64,000 nucleotides of DNA from Parvibaculum sp963696585 (GTDB taxonomy: Bacteria; Pseudomonadota; Alphaproteobacteria; Parvibaculales; Parvibaculaceae): the NCBI GenBank assembly GCA_963696585.1, contig CAVOKW010000038.1:1-64000 (forward strand), read 5' to 3'. Shown in pieces: positions 34,031 through 43,096 of this stretch; the stretch's first letter is position 1; every line of letters starts with the position of its first letter. A program made the translations under genes and the position numbers. The notes under the pieces were generated by a model. That model had not been told where the DNA came from. It did no database searches and saw only the letters and a program-made list of their open reading frames with translations.

Positions 34031-34942
34031 ATGGCAACCAAGCTCGCACCGGCGCCCAATCCGGAAGGCAGTCTTTCGCGCTATCTCCAGGAAATCCGCA
34101 AGTTCCCGATGCTGGAGCCGCAGGAAGAATACATGCTCGCCAAACGCTGGAAGGAGCATGAGGATTCCGAAGCCGCCCATAAGCTCGTCACCAGCCATTT
34201 GCGCCTCGTCGCCAAAATCGCCATGGGCTATCGCGGCTATGGCCTGCCCATTGGCGAAGTCATTTCCGAGGGCAATGTCGGCCTGATGCAGGCGGTCAAA
34301 CGCTTCGAACCCGAAAAGGGGTTCCGTCTGGCGACTTATGCCATGTGGTGGATCCGCGCCTCGATCCAGGAATATATCCTGCGCTCCTGGTCGCTGGTAA
34401 AGCTCGGCACCACCGCCGCCCAGAAGAAGCTGTTCTTCAACCTGCGCAAGGTGAAGGGCCAGATTCAGGCGATCGAGGAAGGCGACCTCAACCACGAACA
34501 CGTCACCGAAATCGCAACCCGTCTCGGCGTCACCGAGGACGAGGTGATTTCCATGAACCGGCGTCTCTCCGGCCCCGACAATTCGCTGAACGCCCCCATG
34601 CGCGCCGACGCCGAAGGCGGCGAATGGCAGGATTGGCTGGTGGACGATACCGTCGATCAGGAAACCGCGCTTGGCGAAGACGAGGAAATGGGACTGCGCC
34701 GCGAAATGCTCGCCAAGGCCATGCAGTCGCTCAATGAGCGCGAAATGCATATCCTGACCGAGCGCCGCCTGAAGGACGAACCCGCGACACTTGAAGACCT
34801 GAGCCAGGAATATGGCATCAGCCGCGAGCGTGTGCGCCAGATCGAAGTGCGCGCTTTTGAAAAGCTGCAAAAGGCGATGAAAAACGCCGCCCGCGACCAG
34901 TCGGACGCGCGGCGCGAAGCCCTCGAAGACCTCACCGATTGA
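34031..34942 (+). CDS. rpoH: Heat-shock sigma factor RpoH (sigma-32)
   Basis: The 303-residue sigma factor has region 1.2/2 (SLSRYLQEIRKFPMLEPQEE, LRLVAKIAMGYRGYGLP, EKGFRLATYAMWWIRASIQEYI), the diagnostic RpoH box QKKLFFNLRK, and region 4.2 (SQEYGISRERVRQIEVRAFEKL). It directs RNA polymerase to heat-shock genes. GAGG lies about 10 bases upstream of the ATG. It stands alone after rluD with 175 bases between. No sigma-32 promoter could be fixed with confidence in that gap. Confidence 0.96.
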   Translation: MATKLAPAPNPEGSLSRYLQEIRKFPMLEPQEEYMLAKRWKEHEDSEAAHKLVTSHLRLVAKIAMGYRGYGLPIGEVISEGNVGLMQAVKRFEPEKGFRLATYAMWWIRASIQEYILRSWSLVKLGTTAAQKKLFFNLRKVKGQIQAIEEGDLNHEHVTEIATRLGVTEDEVISMNRRLSGPDNSLNAPMRADAEGGEWQDWLVDDTVDQETALGEDEEMGLRREMLAKAMQSLNEREMHILTERRLKDEPATLEDLSQEYGISRERVRQIEVRAFEKLQKAMKNAARDQSDARREALEDLTD

Positions 34943-34982
34943 TCCGTCAGCGGATGAATTGAAAGATCCGCAAAATGTCAAA

Positions 34983-35030
34983 CCCGGGCATGACATGAAC
35001 GATTGTCATCCCGGGATTTATTCCCGGGAT
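34983..35030. repeat. Palindromic intergenic repeat, copy 1
   Basis: CCCGGGCATGACATGAAC then ATTGTCATCCCGGG, followed by a hairpin ATCCCGGGA/TCCCGGGAT (35008-35030). Nearly the same text occurs at 36368-36396 and partly at 41448-41476. A degenerate copy follows near 35070-35090. Located between rpoH and msrA stops, where it may act as a terminator. Confidence 0.75.
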
Positions 35031-35103
35031 CCGGAAAACGTCAGAACCTTTCTTTGCAGTTCACAGATCCCGGCAACAAGCGCCGGAACAACGTCATTCG
35101 TTT

Positions 35104-35760
35104 TCAGGCGCTCTCGGCACCCTCACCGAAACTGCAGCGCACGCCCGTGCCGCCGAGACCGCAATAGCCGGCCGGATTCTTCGCCAGATATTGCTGGTGA
35201 TAATCCTCGGCAAAGTAGAAGGGACCGGCATCGAGAACCTCGGTTGTCACCGCCGGAAACCCGTTATGTGCGAGTTCCGCCGCAAACATCGCCTGCGAGC
35301 GCGCTGCCGCCACATGCTGGGCATTGGAAAACACGTAAATGCCGGAGCGATATTGCGTGCCGATATCATTGCCCTGCCGCATCCCTTGCGTCGGATTGTG
35401 GTTCTCCCAGAAAACCTTCAGCAGCGTTTCATAGGAAACCTTTTTCGGATCGTAAACGACGAGCACAACCTCGTTATGCCCGGTGCGGCCCGAACACACT
35501 TCCTCATAAGTCGGGTTGGGCGTAAAGCCCGCCGAATAGCCAACCGCCGTCACGATGACGCCGGGCACAGTCCAGAACTTCCGCTCCGCGCCCCAGAAAC
35601 AGCCAAGACCGAACAGCGCCATCTCCGACCCTTCCGGATAAGGCCCCTTGAGCGGGAAACCATTCACAAAATGGCGGTCCGCTGTCGGAATCGGGTCCTT
35701 GCGGCCCTTCAACGCCTCGGTGGGGGCAGGCATTTCGGCTTTCTTGCGCAGGCTGAACAT
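35104..35760 (-). CDS. msrA: Peptide methionine sulfoxide reductase MsrA
   Basis: MsrA reduces methionine-S-sulfoxide in oxidised proteins. The 218-residue protein has the catalytic GCFWGAERKFW, YSAGFTPNPTYEEVCSGRTGHNE and FWENHNPTQGMRQGNDIGTQYRS. The resolving cysteines are in the tail (GYCGLGGTGVRCSF). An N-terminal extension of about 50 residues (MFSLRKKAEMPAPTEAL) precedes the core, as in many alphaproteobacteria. AAGGGAG sets the ATG 35760. No signal peptide, so cytoplasmic. Confidence 0.96.
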   Translation of the reverse strand: MFSLRKKAEMPAPTEALKGRKDPIPTADRHFVNGFPLKGPYPEGSEMALFGLGCFWGAERKFWTVPGVIVTAVGYSAGFTPNPTYEEVCSGRTGHNEVVLVVYDPKKVSYETLLKVFWENHNPTQGMRQGNDIGTQYRSGIYVFSNAQHVAAARSQAMFAAELAHNGFPAVTTEVLDAGPFYFAEDYHQQYLAKNPAGYCGLGGTGVRCSFGEGAESA

Positions 35761-35913
35761 GAGCTTGTCTCCCTTGAATGACCTTAGATGTAAGCGATGC
35801 AACCGCCCGCTTCCAGTACCCCGCCATCACATCTGCGCGAATACCCGTCACGCGTCCGCGCCATTGCGATGCTAGGCTTGAGCGGAATCGATCCACAATC
35901 CAAGGAATCCGCC

Positions 35914-36096
35914 ATGCTTTCGGGTTATCGCACCTATATCGTCGGGCTCTCCATGATGGTCCCTCTGGCGCTCACACTTTATGGCATGGATGTGTCGCAA
36001 TGGTTCCGTGAGCCCGCCGAACTCGCCTTGCAGGGTGCCGCCTTTATTTTCCTGCGCGCGGGTATTTCCAAGGCCGCCAAAGGCGAGGACATCTGA
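35914..36096 (+). CDS. Small membrane protein, unknown
   Basis: A 60-residue peptide starting MLSGYRTYIVGLSMMVPLAL with AAGGA eight bases upstream. One or two membrane helices (residues about 7-22 and 35-50) are separated by GMDVSQWFREPAELALQG. Size and hydrophobic pattern recall phage holin-like or small membrane peptides, but I cannot place it in a family. The open frame upstream (from 35797) is unsupported. Confidence 0.5.
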   Translation: MLSGYRTYIVGLSMMVPLALTLYGMDVSQWFREPAELALQGAAFIFLRAGISKAAKGEDI

Positions 36097-36284
36097 AACC
36101 AGTTTGTCTTTACCGCCCACATCCCCGAAACTGTCCCGGCAAGAAACGCCCCGAGCGATGCGAGGCCGCCGTGCCGACGAAGGCGAGGTTGAGGTTTTCG
36201 GCGAGGAGGTCGGGGAGGGCTTCAGTCATTCCATGTCCAAGCCACAAACGTCATGGCCCGCTTCAGGCGGGCCCTCCCCGTCTT

Positions 36285-36415
36285 CTCTCTTGTCATTGCC
36301 GGGCTTGACCCGGCAATCCAAAGTCTCACGCGCTGTGATTGTTGCCCTGGATGCCCGGATCAAGTCCGGGCATGACATGAACAATTGTCATCCCGGCAAC
36401 AAGTGCCGGGACGAC
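36285..36415. repeat. Cluster of palindromic intergenic repeats, copies 2-4
   Basis: The 402-base gap 36097-36498 has no gene. It holds TGTCATTGCCGGG-type and CCCGGA/TCCGGG (36354-36369) inverted repeats, then GGGCATGACATGAAC and GTCATCCCGG...CCGGGACGAC (36368-36415), the same family as at 34983 and 41448. The units can fold into stem-loops and are typical of REP-like elements. Confidence 0.75.
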
Positions 36416-36498
36416 GCTGAATTTTTGGCGGGTGCCCGGGCTTCGATAAAACGCTTCGCCTTGAACCGTCCTCCCCCCTCAAGGGGGAGGGCTTCAGG

Positions 36499-38364
36499 TC
36501 ACGGAATCGGATTTTCCCGCTTGCCACCAAGCGACGCATTCGCCGCCTTGTTTGCCGCATCAGCCTCTTCAAGATAAATCTCGCCGCCCGAATTGCGGAA
36601 CTTGTCGGACATGTCGGCCATGCCGCTCTCCGCATAGTCGCGCACTTCCTGCGTGATTTTCATCGAGCAGAATTTCGGTCCGCACATCGAACAGAAATGC
36701 GCGACCTTATGGGCTTCCTTCGGCAGGGTCTGGTCGTGGAAGTCGCGCGCGCGTTCGGGATCCAGCGCCAGATTGAACTGATCTTCCCAGCGGAACTCGA
36801 ACCGCGCCCGGGAGAGCGCATCGTCGCGCAACTGCGCCGCCGGATGGCCTTTGGCGAGGTCCGCCGCGTGCGCCGCAATCTTGTAGGTGATGACGCCTTC
36901 TTTCACGTCGGCGCGATCGGGCAGGCCGAGATGTTCTTTCGGCGTCACATAGCAAAGCATGGCGCAACCAAACCAGCCGATCATCGCCGCGCCAATGCCT
37001 GACGTGATGTGATCGTAACCCGGCGCAATATCGGTGGTGAGCGGCCCGAGCGTGTAGAAAGGCGCACCGCCGCAATGCTTCAATTGCTTGTCCATATTGA
37101 CCTTGATCTTGTGCATCGGCACATGACCCGGCCCCTCGATCATCACCTGACAGCCCCGGCCCCACGCAATCTGCGTCAGCTCGCCCAGCGTTTCCAGTTC
37201 GGCAAACTGCGCCTCGTCATTGGCATCGGCAATCGAGCCGGGACGCAACCCGTCACCCAGCGAGAAGGAGACATCATACGCGCGCATGATGTCGCAAATC
37301 TCGTCGAAATGCGTATAGAGGAAGCTCTCCTTGTGATGCGAGAGACACCACTTGGCCATGATCGAGCCGCCGCGCGAAACAATGCCCGTCACGCGCTTGG
37401 CCGTCAGCGGCACGTAAGCCAGACGCACACCGGCATGGATCGTGAAATAATCGACACCTTGCTCGGCCTGTTCGATCAGCGTGTCGCGATAGACTTCCCA
37501 TGTCAGGTTCTCGGCAATGCCATCAACCTTTTCAAGCGCCTGATAGATCGGCACCGTGCCAATCGGCACCGGCGAATTGCGGATGATCCATTCGCGTGTG
37601 TTGTGAATGTTGCGACCTGTCGAAAGGTCCATCACATTGTCAGCGCCCCAGCGGATCGCCCAGACCATCTTGTCGACTTCTTCAGCGACTGATGAGGTGA
37701 CGGCGGAGTTGCCGATATTGGCATTGATCTTCACCAGGAAATTGCGGCCGATAATCATCGGCTCGACTTCCGGGTGATTGATATTGGCCGGAACGATCGC
37801 GCGACCGGCGGCAATTTCAGCCCGCACAATTTCCGGCGTGATGAACTCTGGAATATGCGCGCCAAAGCTCTCGCCCTCGGCAATCTTGTGGCCGGACGTG
37901 GCGAGCGCCGCCTTGCGACCGATATTTTCACGCTCGGCGATATAAGCCATTTCCGCCGTGATGATGCCCGCACGCGCATATTCAAACTGTGTGACGTGAT
38001 GACCGGGCCTGCCCTTGCGCGGCGCATGCGTTGCCGGAAAGGCGCGCGCCAAACGCGCATCCGAGACATTGCCGTTATCTTCCGGCCTGATGTCGCGCCC
38101 CTTGTAGATTTCCGTGTCGCCGCGCGCCTCCAGCCAGGCTTCGCGGTGACGCGGCAGACCACGTTCGAGATCAATCACGGCGTCAGGATCGGTGTAAGGA
38201 CCGCTCGTGTCATAAACCCGCACGGGCGGCTCTTTCGCGCTCGGATGCAGGCTGATTTCACGGAAGGGCACGCGCAAACCATCAAAGCCCTCCGGCGCGG
38301 TATAAACCTTGCGCGAGGCAGGCAGCGGACCTGTCGTGATAGCAGGCTTGGCGTGAATATTCAT
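36499..38364 (-). CDS. thiC: Phosphomethylpyrimidine synthase ThiC
   Basis: ThiC is a radical-SAM enzyme converting AIR to HMP-phosphate in thiamine synthesis. The 621-residue protein has the N-terminal ThiC domain (PVRVYDTSGPYTDPDAVIDL), NIGNSAVTSSVAEEVDKMVW, GDGLRPGSIADANDEAQFAE, the metal-binding IEGPGHVPMHKI, and the C-terminal iron-sulfur motif CSMCGPKFC. GGGAGAT precedes ATG 38364. A TPP riboswitch lies in its leader. thiD is encoded at 45350. Confidence 0.97.
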   Translation of the reverse strand: MNIHAKPAITTGPLPASRKVYTAPEGFDGLRVPFREISLHPSAKEPPVRVYDTSGPYTDPDAVIDLERGLPRHREAWLEARGDTEIYKGRDIRPEDNGNVSDARLARAFPATHAPRKGRPGHHVTQFEYARAGIITAEMAYIAERENIGRKAALATSGHKIAEGESFGAHIPEFITPEIVRAEIAAGRAIVPANINHPEVEPMIIGRNFLVKINANIGNSAVTSSVAEEVDKMVWAIRWGADNVMDLSTGRNIHNTREWIIRNSPVPIGTVPIYQALEKVDGIAENLTWEVYRDTLIEQAEQGVDYFTIHAGVRLAYVPLTAKRVTGIVSRGGSIMAKWCLSHHKESFLYTHFDEICDIMRAYDVSFSLGDGLRPGSIADANDEAQFAELETLGELTQIAWGRGCQVMIEGPGHVPMHKIKVNMDKQLKHCGGAPFYTLGPLTTDIAPGYDHITSGIGAAMIGWFGCAMLCYVTPKEHLGLPDRADVKEGVITYKIAAHAADLAKGHPAAQLRDDALSRARFEFRWEDQFNLALDPERARDFHDQTLPKEAHKVAHFCSMCGPKFCSMKITQEVRDYAESGMADMSDKFRNSGGEIYLEEADAANKAANASLGGKRENPIP

Positions 38365-38449
38365 CTGGATCTCCCATACCGTTCGGCGGAAATCCGGGCG
38401 TGGCAAAGGCGGCAGGCCAAAGTCGCAGACCAAAGTCGCAGAAATGTCC

Positions 38450-38536
38450 CGTCCCTTCGCCGGCATGACCCGGATCAGGTTCTAAGGGTTCGGCACGCAA
38501 CCATCTCAGCCCGGCACGACGCCGAACACCCCTCGG
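38450..38536 (-). promoter_or_regulatory. TPP riboswitch (THI element) controlling thiC
   Basis: Read on the minus strand the leader contains GAGGGGTGTTCGGC, GGCTGAGATGG, then CCTTAGAACCTGATCCGGGT and ATGCCGGCGAAGGGA: the conserved THI-box blocks in order. It ends about 85 bases before the thiC ATG, leaving room for an expression platform. Confidence 0.95.
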
Positions 38537-38678
38537 AAAGCCCGACAATGGCATGGGGCTGACGGCCAGGTAAAGTCTTTCCGGCCTCATGGGTCCCCCC
38601 GGGCTGGAAATTTTCGCCCCCGGGTATAGTCTTCTCCCGTAACACCCGAGAATCGGGGGGACAAAGGGAGAGAGACAT

Positions 38679-39104
38679 ATGACACCGGAATTGGCCGTTC
38701 TGGCCTGGAGCACATTGCTCCTGCTCGTGCTGATCCTCATATCCGCAATGGGCAATCTGCAAGCCATGGGCCCCGCCTGGGGCATTGGCAACCGCGACGA
38801 AGCCTCAACCGCGACGGGCTGGGTGCCGCGCACCCGCCGCGCCTATATGAACCTTCTCGAAAATCTCGTGATTTTCGGCCTCTTCGTCATCATCGGCCAT
38901 CTGGCCAACATCCACACCGACATGACAGTGCTGGGCGCGACGATTTTCCTCTATGCCCGCCTCGTCCATGCCATCGTCTATGTGCCGGGCATCACGATCG
39001 GCGGCATCCGCACGCTGGCCTATTTCGCAGGCGTGGTAGGCACCGTCATGGTGCTGTGGCCGGTAATTTCATCGCTGCTCGCCGCTGCGCCCGCACCGAT
39101 GTAA
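38679..39104 (+). CDS. MAPEG-family membrane protein
   Basis: The 141-residue protein has four membrane helices and the MAPEG features RTRRAYMNLLENLVIFGLFV and FLYARLVHAIVYVPGI; the E-N-L and N-x-x-E motifs bind glutathione in eukaryotic relatives. The GVPRTRRAYMN and RTLAYFAG blocks match the bacterial subgroup of this family. GGGAGAGAG sits upstream of the ATG. It ends at a bidirectional terminator shared with purA. Substrate unknown. Confidence 0.85.
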   Translation: MTPELAVLAWSTLLLLVLILISAMGNLQAMGPAWGIGNRDEASTATGWVPRTRRAYMNLLENLVIFGLFVIIGHLANIHTDMTVLGATIFLYARLVHAIVYVPGITIGGIRTLAYFAGVVGTVMVLWPVISSLLAAAPAPM

Positions 39105-39124
39105 TGCGACCGACGAAAACTGAA

Positions 39125-39158
39125 AAAACCGGGCGGTAATCCGCCCGGTTTTGATTTT
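39125..39158. terminator. Bidirectional terminator between MAPEG gene and purA
   Basis: AAAACCGGGCGG (39125-39136) pairs perfectly with CCGCCCGGTTTT (39141-39152) around TAAT; A and T runs on both sides. Confidence 0.92.
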
Positions 39159-39175
39159 CGTCACGAAACGATTTC

Positions 39176-40468
39176 TCAGTCTTCGAACGGATCCTTCATC
39201 AGGATCGTGTCCTCGCGTTCAGGCGAGGTCGAGAGCAACGTCACCGGCGCTTCAATCAGCTCTTCGATATAACGCACATATTTGACCGCCTGGGCGGGAA
39301 GCTGCGACCATGAGCGCGCGCCATATGTCGTGTCCTTCCAGCCTTCCAGCGTTTCATAAACCGGCTCGACCCGCGCCTGCGCCGCCGCACCGCCCGGCAG
39401 ATAATCAATCCGCTTGCCGTCGAGCATATAGGCAACGCAAACCTTCACCTCATCAAAGCCATCCAGCACATCGAGCTTGGTCAGGGCGATATCGGTGATG
39501 CCCGAGGTCTTGATCGCCTGACGCACAAGCACTGCATCAAACCAGCCGCAGCGACGCTTTCGTCCCGTCACCGTGCCAAACTCACGACCGCGTTCGCCCA
39601 GACGAGCGCCCGCCTCATCAAATAGCTCGGAGGGAAACGGACCTTCGCCCACGCGTGTCGTATAGGCCTTGGTAATGCCGAGAACCGTATGGATTGCCGA
39701 GGGTCCCATGCCCGAGCCTGTCGCGGCCTGCGCCGACACCGTGTTCGACGATGTCACATAGGGATAGGTGCCATGGTCAATGTCGAGCAGCGTGCCTTGT
39801 GCCCCTTCAAACAGGATGCGCTCTCCCTTGCGACGCATCCCGTCAAGCAGTCGCCACACACTATCCATATAAGGCAGAACTTTCGGCGCAATCTCCTTGA
39901 GCTGCGCGGTCAGCATCGCGCCATCGACAAGCGGCTGATCAAGACCGCGACGCAGCGCATTGTGATGCACCAGCATCTTCTCAACCTTGTCGGCAAGTGC
40001 GTCGAGATCGACAAGGTCCATGACGCGCAAGGCGCGCCGACCAACCTTGTCCTCATAGGCCGGACCGATGCCACGCTTGGTCGTGCCAATCCTGGTGCCA
40101 ACCGTCGAATTCTCGCGAATTTCATCAAGCTCGCGATGCAGAGGCAGAATGAGTACGGCATTTTCGGCAATGCGGAGTGTCTGGGGCGAAACATCGACAC
40201 CCTGCGCCTGCAAGCGGCCAATTTCGTCAATCAGTGCCCAGGGATCGACAACCACGCCATTGCCGATCACCGAGAGCTTGCCCGGTCGCACAACGCCTGA
40301 AGGGAGCAAAGAGAGCTTATAGGTCACGCCGTCTATAACGAGCGTGTGGCCCGCATTGTGTCCGCCCTGGAATCGCACCACCACATCGGCGCGTTCCGAG
40401 AGCCAGTCCACGATCTTGCCTTTGCCCTCGTCGCCCCATTGCGAGCCGACCACTGCCACATTCGCCAT
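39176..40468 (-). CDS. purA: Adenylosuccinate synthetase PurA
   Basis: PurA joins IMP and aspartate with GTP, the first step to AMP. The 430-residue protein has GSQWGDEGKGKIVDWL, the catalytic GGHNAGHT, GTTKRGIGPAYEDK, GAQGTLLDIDHGTYP, and the C-terminal TGRKRRCGWFDAV. All active-site residues are in place and length is normal. A hairpin with a T-run lies upstream on the same strand (40513-40548). Confidence 0.98.
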   Translation of the reverse strand: MANVAVVGSQWGDEGKGKIVDWLSERADVVVRFQGGHNAGHTLVIDGVTYKLSLLPSGVVRPGKLSVIGNGVVVDPWALIDEIGRLQAQGVDVSPQTLRIAENAVLILPLHRELDEIRENSTVGTRIGTTKRGIGPAYEDKVGRRALRVMDLVDLDALADKVEKMLVHHNALRRGLDQPLVDGAMLTAQLKEIAPKVLPYMDSVWRLLDGMRRKGERILFEGAQGTLLDIDHGTYPYVTSSNTVSAQAATGSGMGPSAIHTVLGITKAYTTRVGEGPFPSELFDEAGARLGERGREFGTVTGRKRRCGWFDAVLVRQAIKTSGITDIALTKLDVLDGFDEVKVCVAYMLDGKRIDYLPGGAAAQARVEPVYETLEGWKDTTYGARSWSQLPAQAVKYVRYIEELIEAPVTLLSTSPEREDTILMKDPFED

Positions 40469-40507
40469 GATTTCAATGCCTTAGGAAGATGGGGCTGATG
40501 CGCCCAA

Positions 40508-40548
40508 ACAAGCCAAAAGCCCCCATGCCTTTCGGCAGGGGGCTTTGG
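40508..40548 (-). terminator. Terminator-like hairpin in the purA leader region
   Basis: Read leftward, CCAAAGCCCCC pairs with GGGGGCTTTTGG (40513-40524 with 40538-40548) with inner TGCC/GGCA, followed by CTTGTTT. It lies 40 bases before the purA start on the same strand. It may end an upstream transcript or attenuate purA. Confidence 0.6.
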
Positions 40549-40863
40549 CAGTTTCTAACGGATCAATGACGGGAAGGAAAGCAGATATACGGGCGGACAG
40601 CGGCTTATCTACGCCCTGTGTTCCCTTCTGGGAATAATCCATAAAACGATCAAGAGTGGCTCCAGTCACCATGCCCTGCGTTTCTGCCGGTTTCGCGCCC
40701 AAGCAGCTTGTCGGGTTGCCCGTGGCGGCGCGCTATTCGACAGTTTTCTGGACCACGATAGGGGCCTCCAATGCGCAATTGTCCCGCGCCCGCGGCGACG
40801 AAAAAAACAAGGCTGCCATTTGGGCTGGTTGTGCCACCCTGTTCCTGACAGGAGAGGCACAAA
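40549..40863. other. Gap upstream of the 190-residue membrane protein gene
   Basis: No gene or recognised RNA is seen. It must hold the purA promoter (leftward) and that of the gene at 40864 (rightward). Confidence 0.4.
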
Positions 40864-41436
40864 ATGAGCCAACAGATCAACGACCTCATCAGCCGCATTG
40901 ACGCCATGCAGGCCGAACTCGAAGCGGAGTTCGCCAAACAGAGCGCGGAGCTGCGTTACGGTTTTGAGCATGGCCGCGCCGTGTTCGAAGAAGAAGTTTT
41001 GCGCCGCCATCGCGAGATGCAAACAAGGCTATGGGCCTATATCCGCAAGGCCAGGCCGATGGTCGTGCTGACCGCACCCTTCATCTACAGCCTGATCATC
41101 CCGCTTGTGCTGCTCGACCTCTTTGTCAGCCTCTATCAGGCCGTCTGTTTTCCGGCCTATGGTCTCGAGAAAGTGAAGCGCAGCGACTACCTGATCTTTG
41201 ATCGCGGGCACCTTGCCTATCTCAATGCGCTCGAAAAACTCAACTGCGCCTATTGCTCTTATGCCAATGGTCTCATCGCCTATGTGCGTGAGATTGCGGG
41301 CCGCACGGAAGCCTATTGGTGCCCGGTCAAACATGCCCGCAAGGCGATCAGTGCGCATGAGAAGTATCGCGACTTCGTGGCCTTTGGCGATGCCGAAGCC
41401 TATCGCAAGCGCGTGGAAGACCTCTCATCCAGCTAG
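40864..41436 (+). CDS. Membrane-associated protein of unknown function
   Basis: The 190-residue protein has an N-terminal amphipathic coiled coil (about residues 1-60), a hydrophobic stretch (about 65-95, VVLTAPFIYSLIIPLVLLDL), then a C-terminal part with NCAYCSYANGLIAYVREIAG and YWCPVKHARK. The three cysteines (CxxC and a later C) could bind metal or form a disulfide. AGGAGAGG precedes the ATG. I know similar proteins in alphaproteobacteria but no function. Confidence 0.65.
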   Translation: MSQQINDLISRIDAMQAELEAEFAKQSAELRYGFEHGRAVFEEEVLRRHREMQTRLWAYIRKARPMVVLTAPFIYSLIIPLVLLDLFVSLYQAVCFPAYGLEKVKRSDYLIFDRGHLAYLNALEKLNCAYCSYANGLIAYVREIAGRTEAYWCPVKHARKAISAHEKYRDFVAFGDAEAYRKRVEDLSSS

Positions 41437-41447
41437 CGATTTCAGCC

Positions 41448-41476
41448 GTCATCCCGGCAACAAGTGCCGGGATGAC
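41448..41476. repeat. Palindromic intergenic repeat, copy 5
   Basis: GTCATCCCGG (41448-41457) and CCGGGATGAC (41467-41476) flank CAACAAGTG: a perfect stem-loop of the same family as at 34983 and 36387. It lies between the convergent stops of the membrane protein gene and serA. Confidence 0.85.
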
Positions 41477-41496
41477 CATGGCCCTGTTCGACCATC

Positions 41497-43074
41497 TCAG
41501 AACGAGAGCGCCTTGGCCTGCACCACATGCGGCAGCGCCTGGATTTCGGCAAGCACACCAGCCGGTACATCGCCATCGACTTCGATCAGACAGATCGCAT
41601 CGCCGCCCGCCGATTCACGGCCGAGATTGAAATTGGCGATATTGAGCTGCGCCTTTCCGAGGATCGAACCCAGCGCACCGATAAAGCCCGGCTTATCCTG
41701 ATTGGTGACGTAAATCATGTGAGCGCCGAGCGAGGCTTCCATATTGACGCCCTTGATCTGGATAAGGCGTGGCTTGCCACCGGAGAACACCGTGCCCGCG
41801 ACGGAACGCGATTGCTTTTCCGTCTTCACGGTGAGGCGGATATAGGTTTCATAAGCGCCGCGCTGCTCGCGCTTCACTTCCGAAACCTGAATATTGCGTT
41901 CCCTGGCAATGACGGGCGCCGAGACCATGTTCACATCGGTGAGCTGCGGCTTGAGCAGACCCGTCAGCGCGGCATTGGTCAGAACGCGCGTATTCATCTC
42001 GGCGACATCGCCTTCATATTCGAGCGTCACTTCCGAAATGCCGCTCTCGGTGAGCTGGCCCGCAAAGGAACCAAGCTGCATGGCAAGCGTCACGAAAGGC
42101 GTGAGCTTCGGGGCTTCTTCCGCCGAGACGGACGGCACATTGACCGAATTGGTGATCGCACCATCAAGCAGATAATCCGACATCTGCTCGGCCACCTGAA
42201 GCGCCACATTTTCCTGCGCTTCCATGGTGGAGGCGCCCAGATGCGGCGTGCAGATGATCTGCTCCATGCCGAAAAGAATATTGGTCTTGGCAGGTTCTTC
42301 TTCGAACACGTCAAGCGCGGCGCCAGCCACATGACCCGATTCAATCGCGGCCTTGAGATCGGCCTCCACAATCAGGCCGCCACGGGCGCAATTGATGATA
42401 CGAACGCCCTTCTTGGTCTTGGCAAGATTGGCGGCATTGAGAATGTTCTTCGTCTGCGGCGTCATCGGCGTGTGCAGCGTGATGAAATCGGCGCGCGCCA
42501 GAAGATCATCCAGTTCCACCTTTTCAACGCCCATATCCGCGGCGCGCTCCGGCGTCAGGAACGGATCAAAGGCGATGACTTTCATGCGCAGGCCGATGGC
42601 GCGATCGGCAACAATCGAGCCGATATTGCCGCAACCGATGATGCCGAGAACCTTGGCGGTGACTTCAACGCCCATGAACTTCGACTTTTCCCACTTGCCG
42701 GCATGGGTCGAGGCGTTGGCCTGGGGAATGTCGCGCGCCAGCGCAAACATCATCGCGATGGCGTGTTCCGCCGTCGTGATGGAGTTGCCAAACGGCGTAT
42801 TCATGACGATGACGCCACGCGCTGTCGCGGCGGGCAGATCAACATTGTCAACGCCAATGCCAGCGCGACCCACAACCTTGAGATTTGTCGCCGCCGCGAG
42901 CACAGCGGGCGTCACCTTGGTGTTGGAACGAATGGCCAGACCATCATAATTGCCGATGATCTTGACCAGCTCATCCTTGTCGAGACCCGTATTCACATCC
43001 ACTTCAATGCCGCGATCCTTGAAGATCTGGACGGCAGCAGGCGACAGCTTGTCGGAAATCAGAACCTTGGGCAT
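41497..43074 (-). CDS. serA: D-3-phosphoglycerate dehydrogenase SerA
   Basis: SerA catalyses the first step of serine synthesis. The 525-residue protein has an NAD-binding domain (VLGIIGCGNIGSIVADRAIG), catalytic Arg in INCARGGLIVEADL, Glu, and His in ICTPHLGASTMEAQ, then the intervening (ASB) domain and a C-terminal ACT domain (GDVPAGVLAEIQALPHVVQA). This is the long three-domain form. GGAGG precedes ATG 43074; the frame upstream runs into an inverted-repeat element. It follows serC on the same strand. Confidence 0.97.
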   Translation of the reverse strand: MPKVLISDKLSPAAVQIFKDRGIEVDVNTGLDKDELVKIIGNYDGLAIRSNTKVTPAVLAAATNLKVVGRAGIGVDNVDLPAATARGVIVMNTPFGNSITTAEHAIAMMFALARDIPQANASTHAGKWEKSKFMGVEVTAKVLGIIGCGNIGSIVADRAIGLRMKVIAFDPFLTPERAADMGVEKVELDDLLARADFITLHTPMTPQTKNILNAANLAKTKKGVRIINCARGGLIVEADLKAAIESGHVAGAALDVFEEEPAKTNILFGMEQIICTPHLGASTMEAQENVALQVAEQMSDYLLDGAITNSVNVPSVSAEEAPKLTPFVTLAMQLGSFAGQLTESGISEVTLEYEGDVAEMNTRVLTNAALTGLLKPQLTDVNMVSAPVIARERNIQVSEVKREQRGAYETYIRLTVKTEKQSRSVAGTVFSGGKPRLIQIKGVNMEASLGAHMIYVTNQDKPGFIGALGSILGKAQLNIANFNLGRESAGGDAICLIEVDGDVPAGVLAEIQALPHVVQAKALSF

Positions 43075-43096
43075 GGAAGCCTCCATAAATTGTCTA

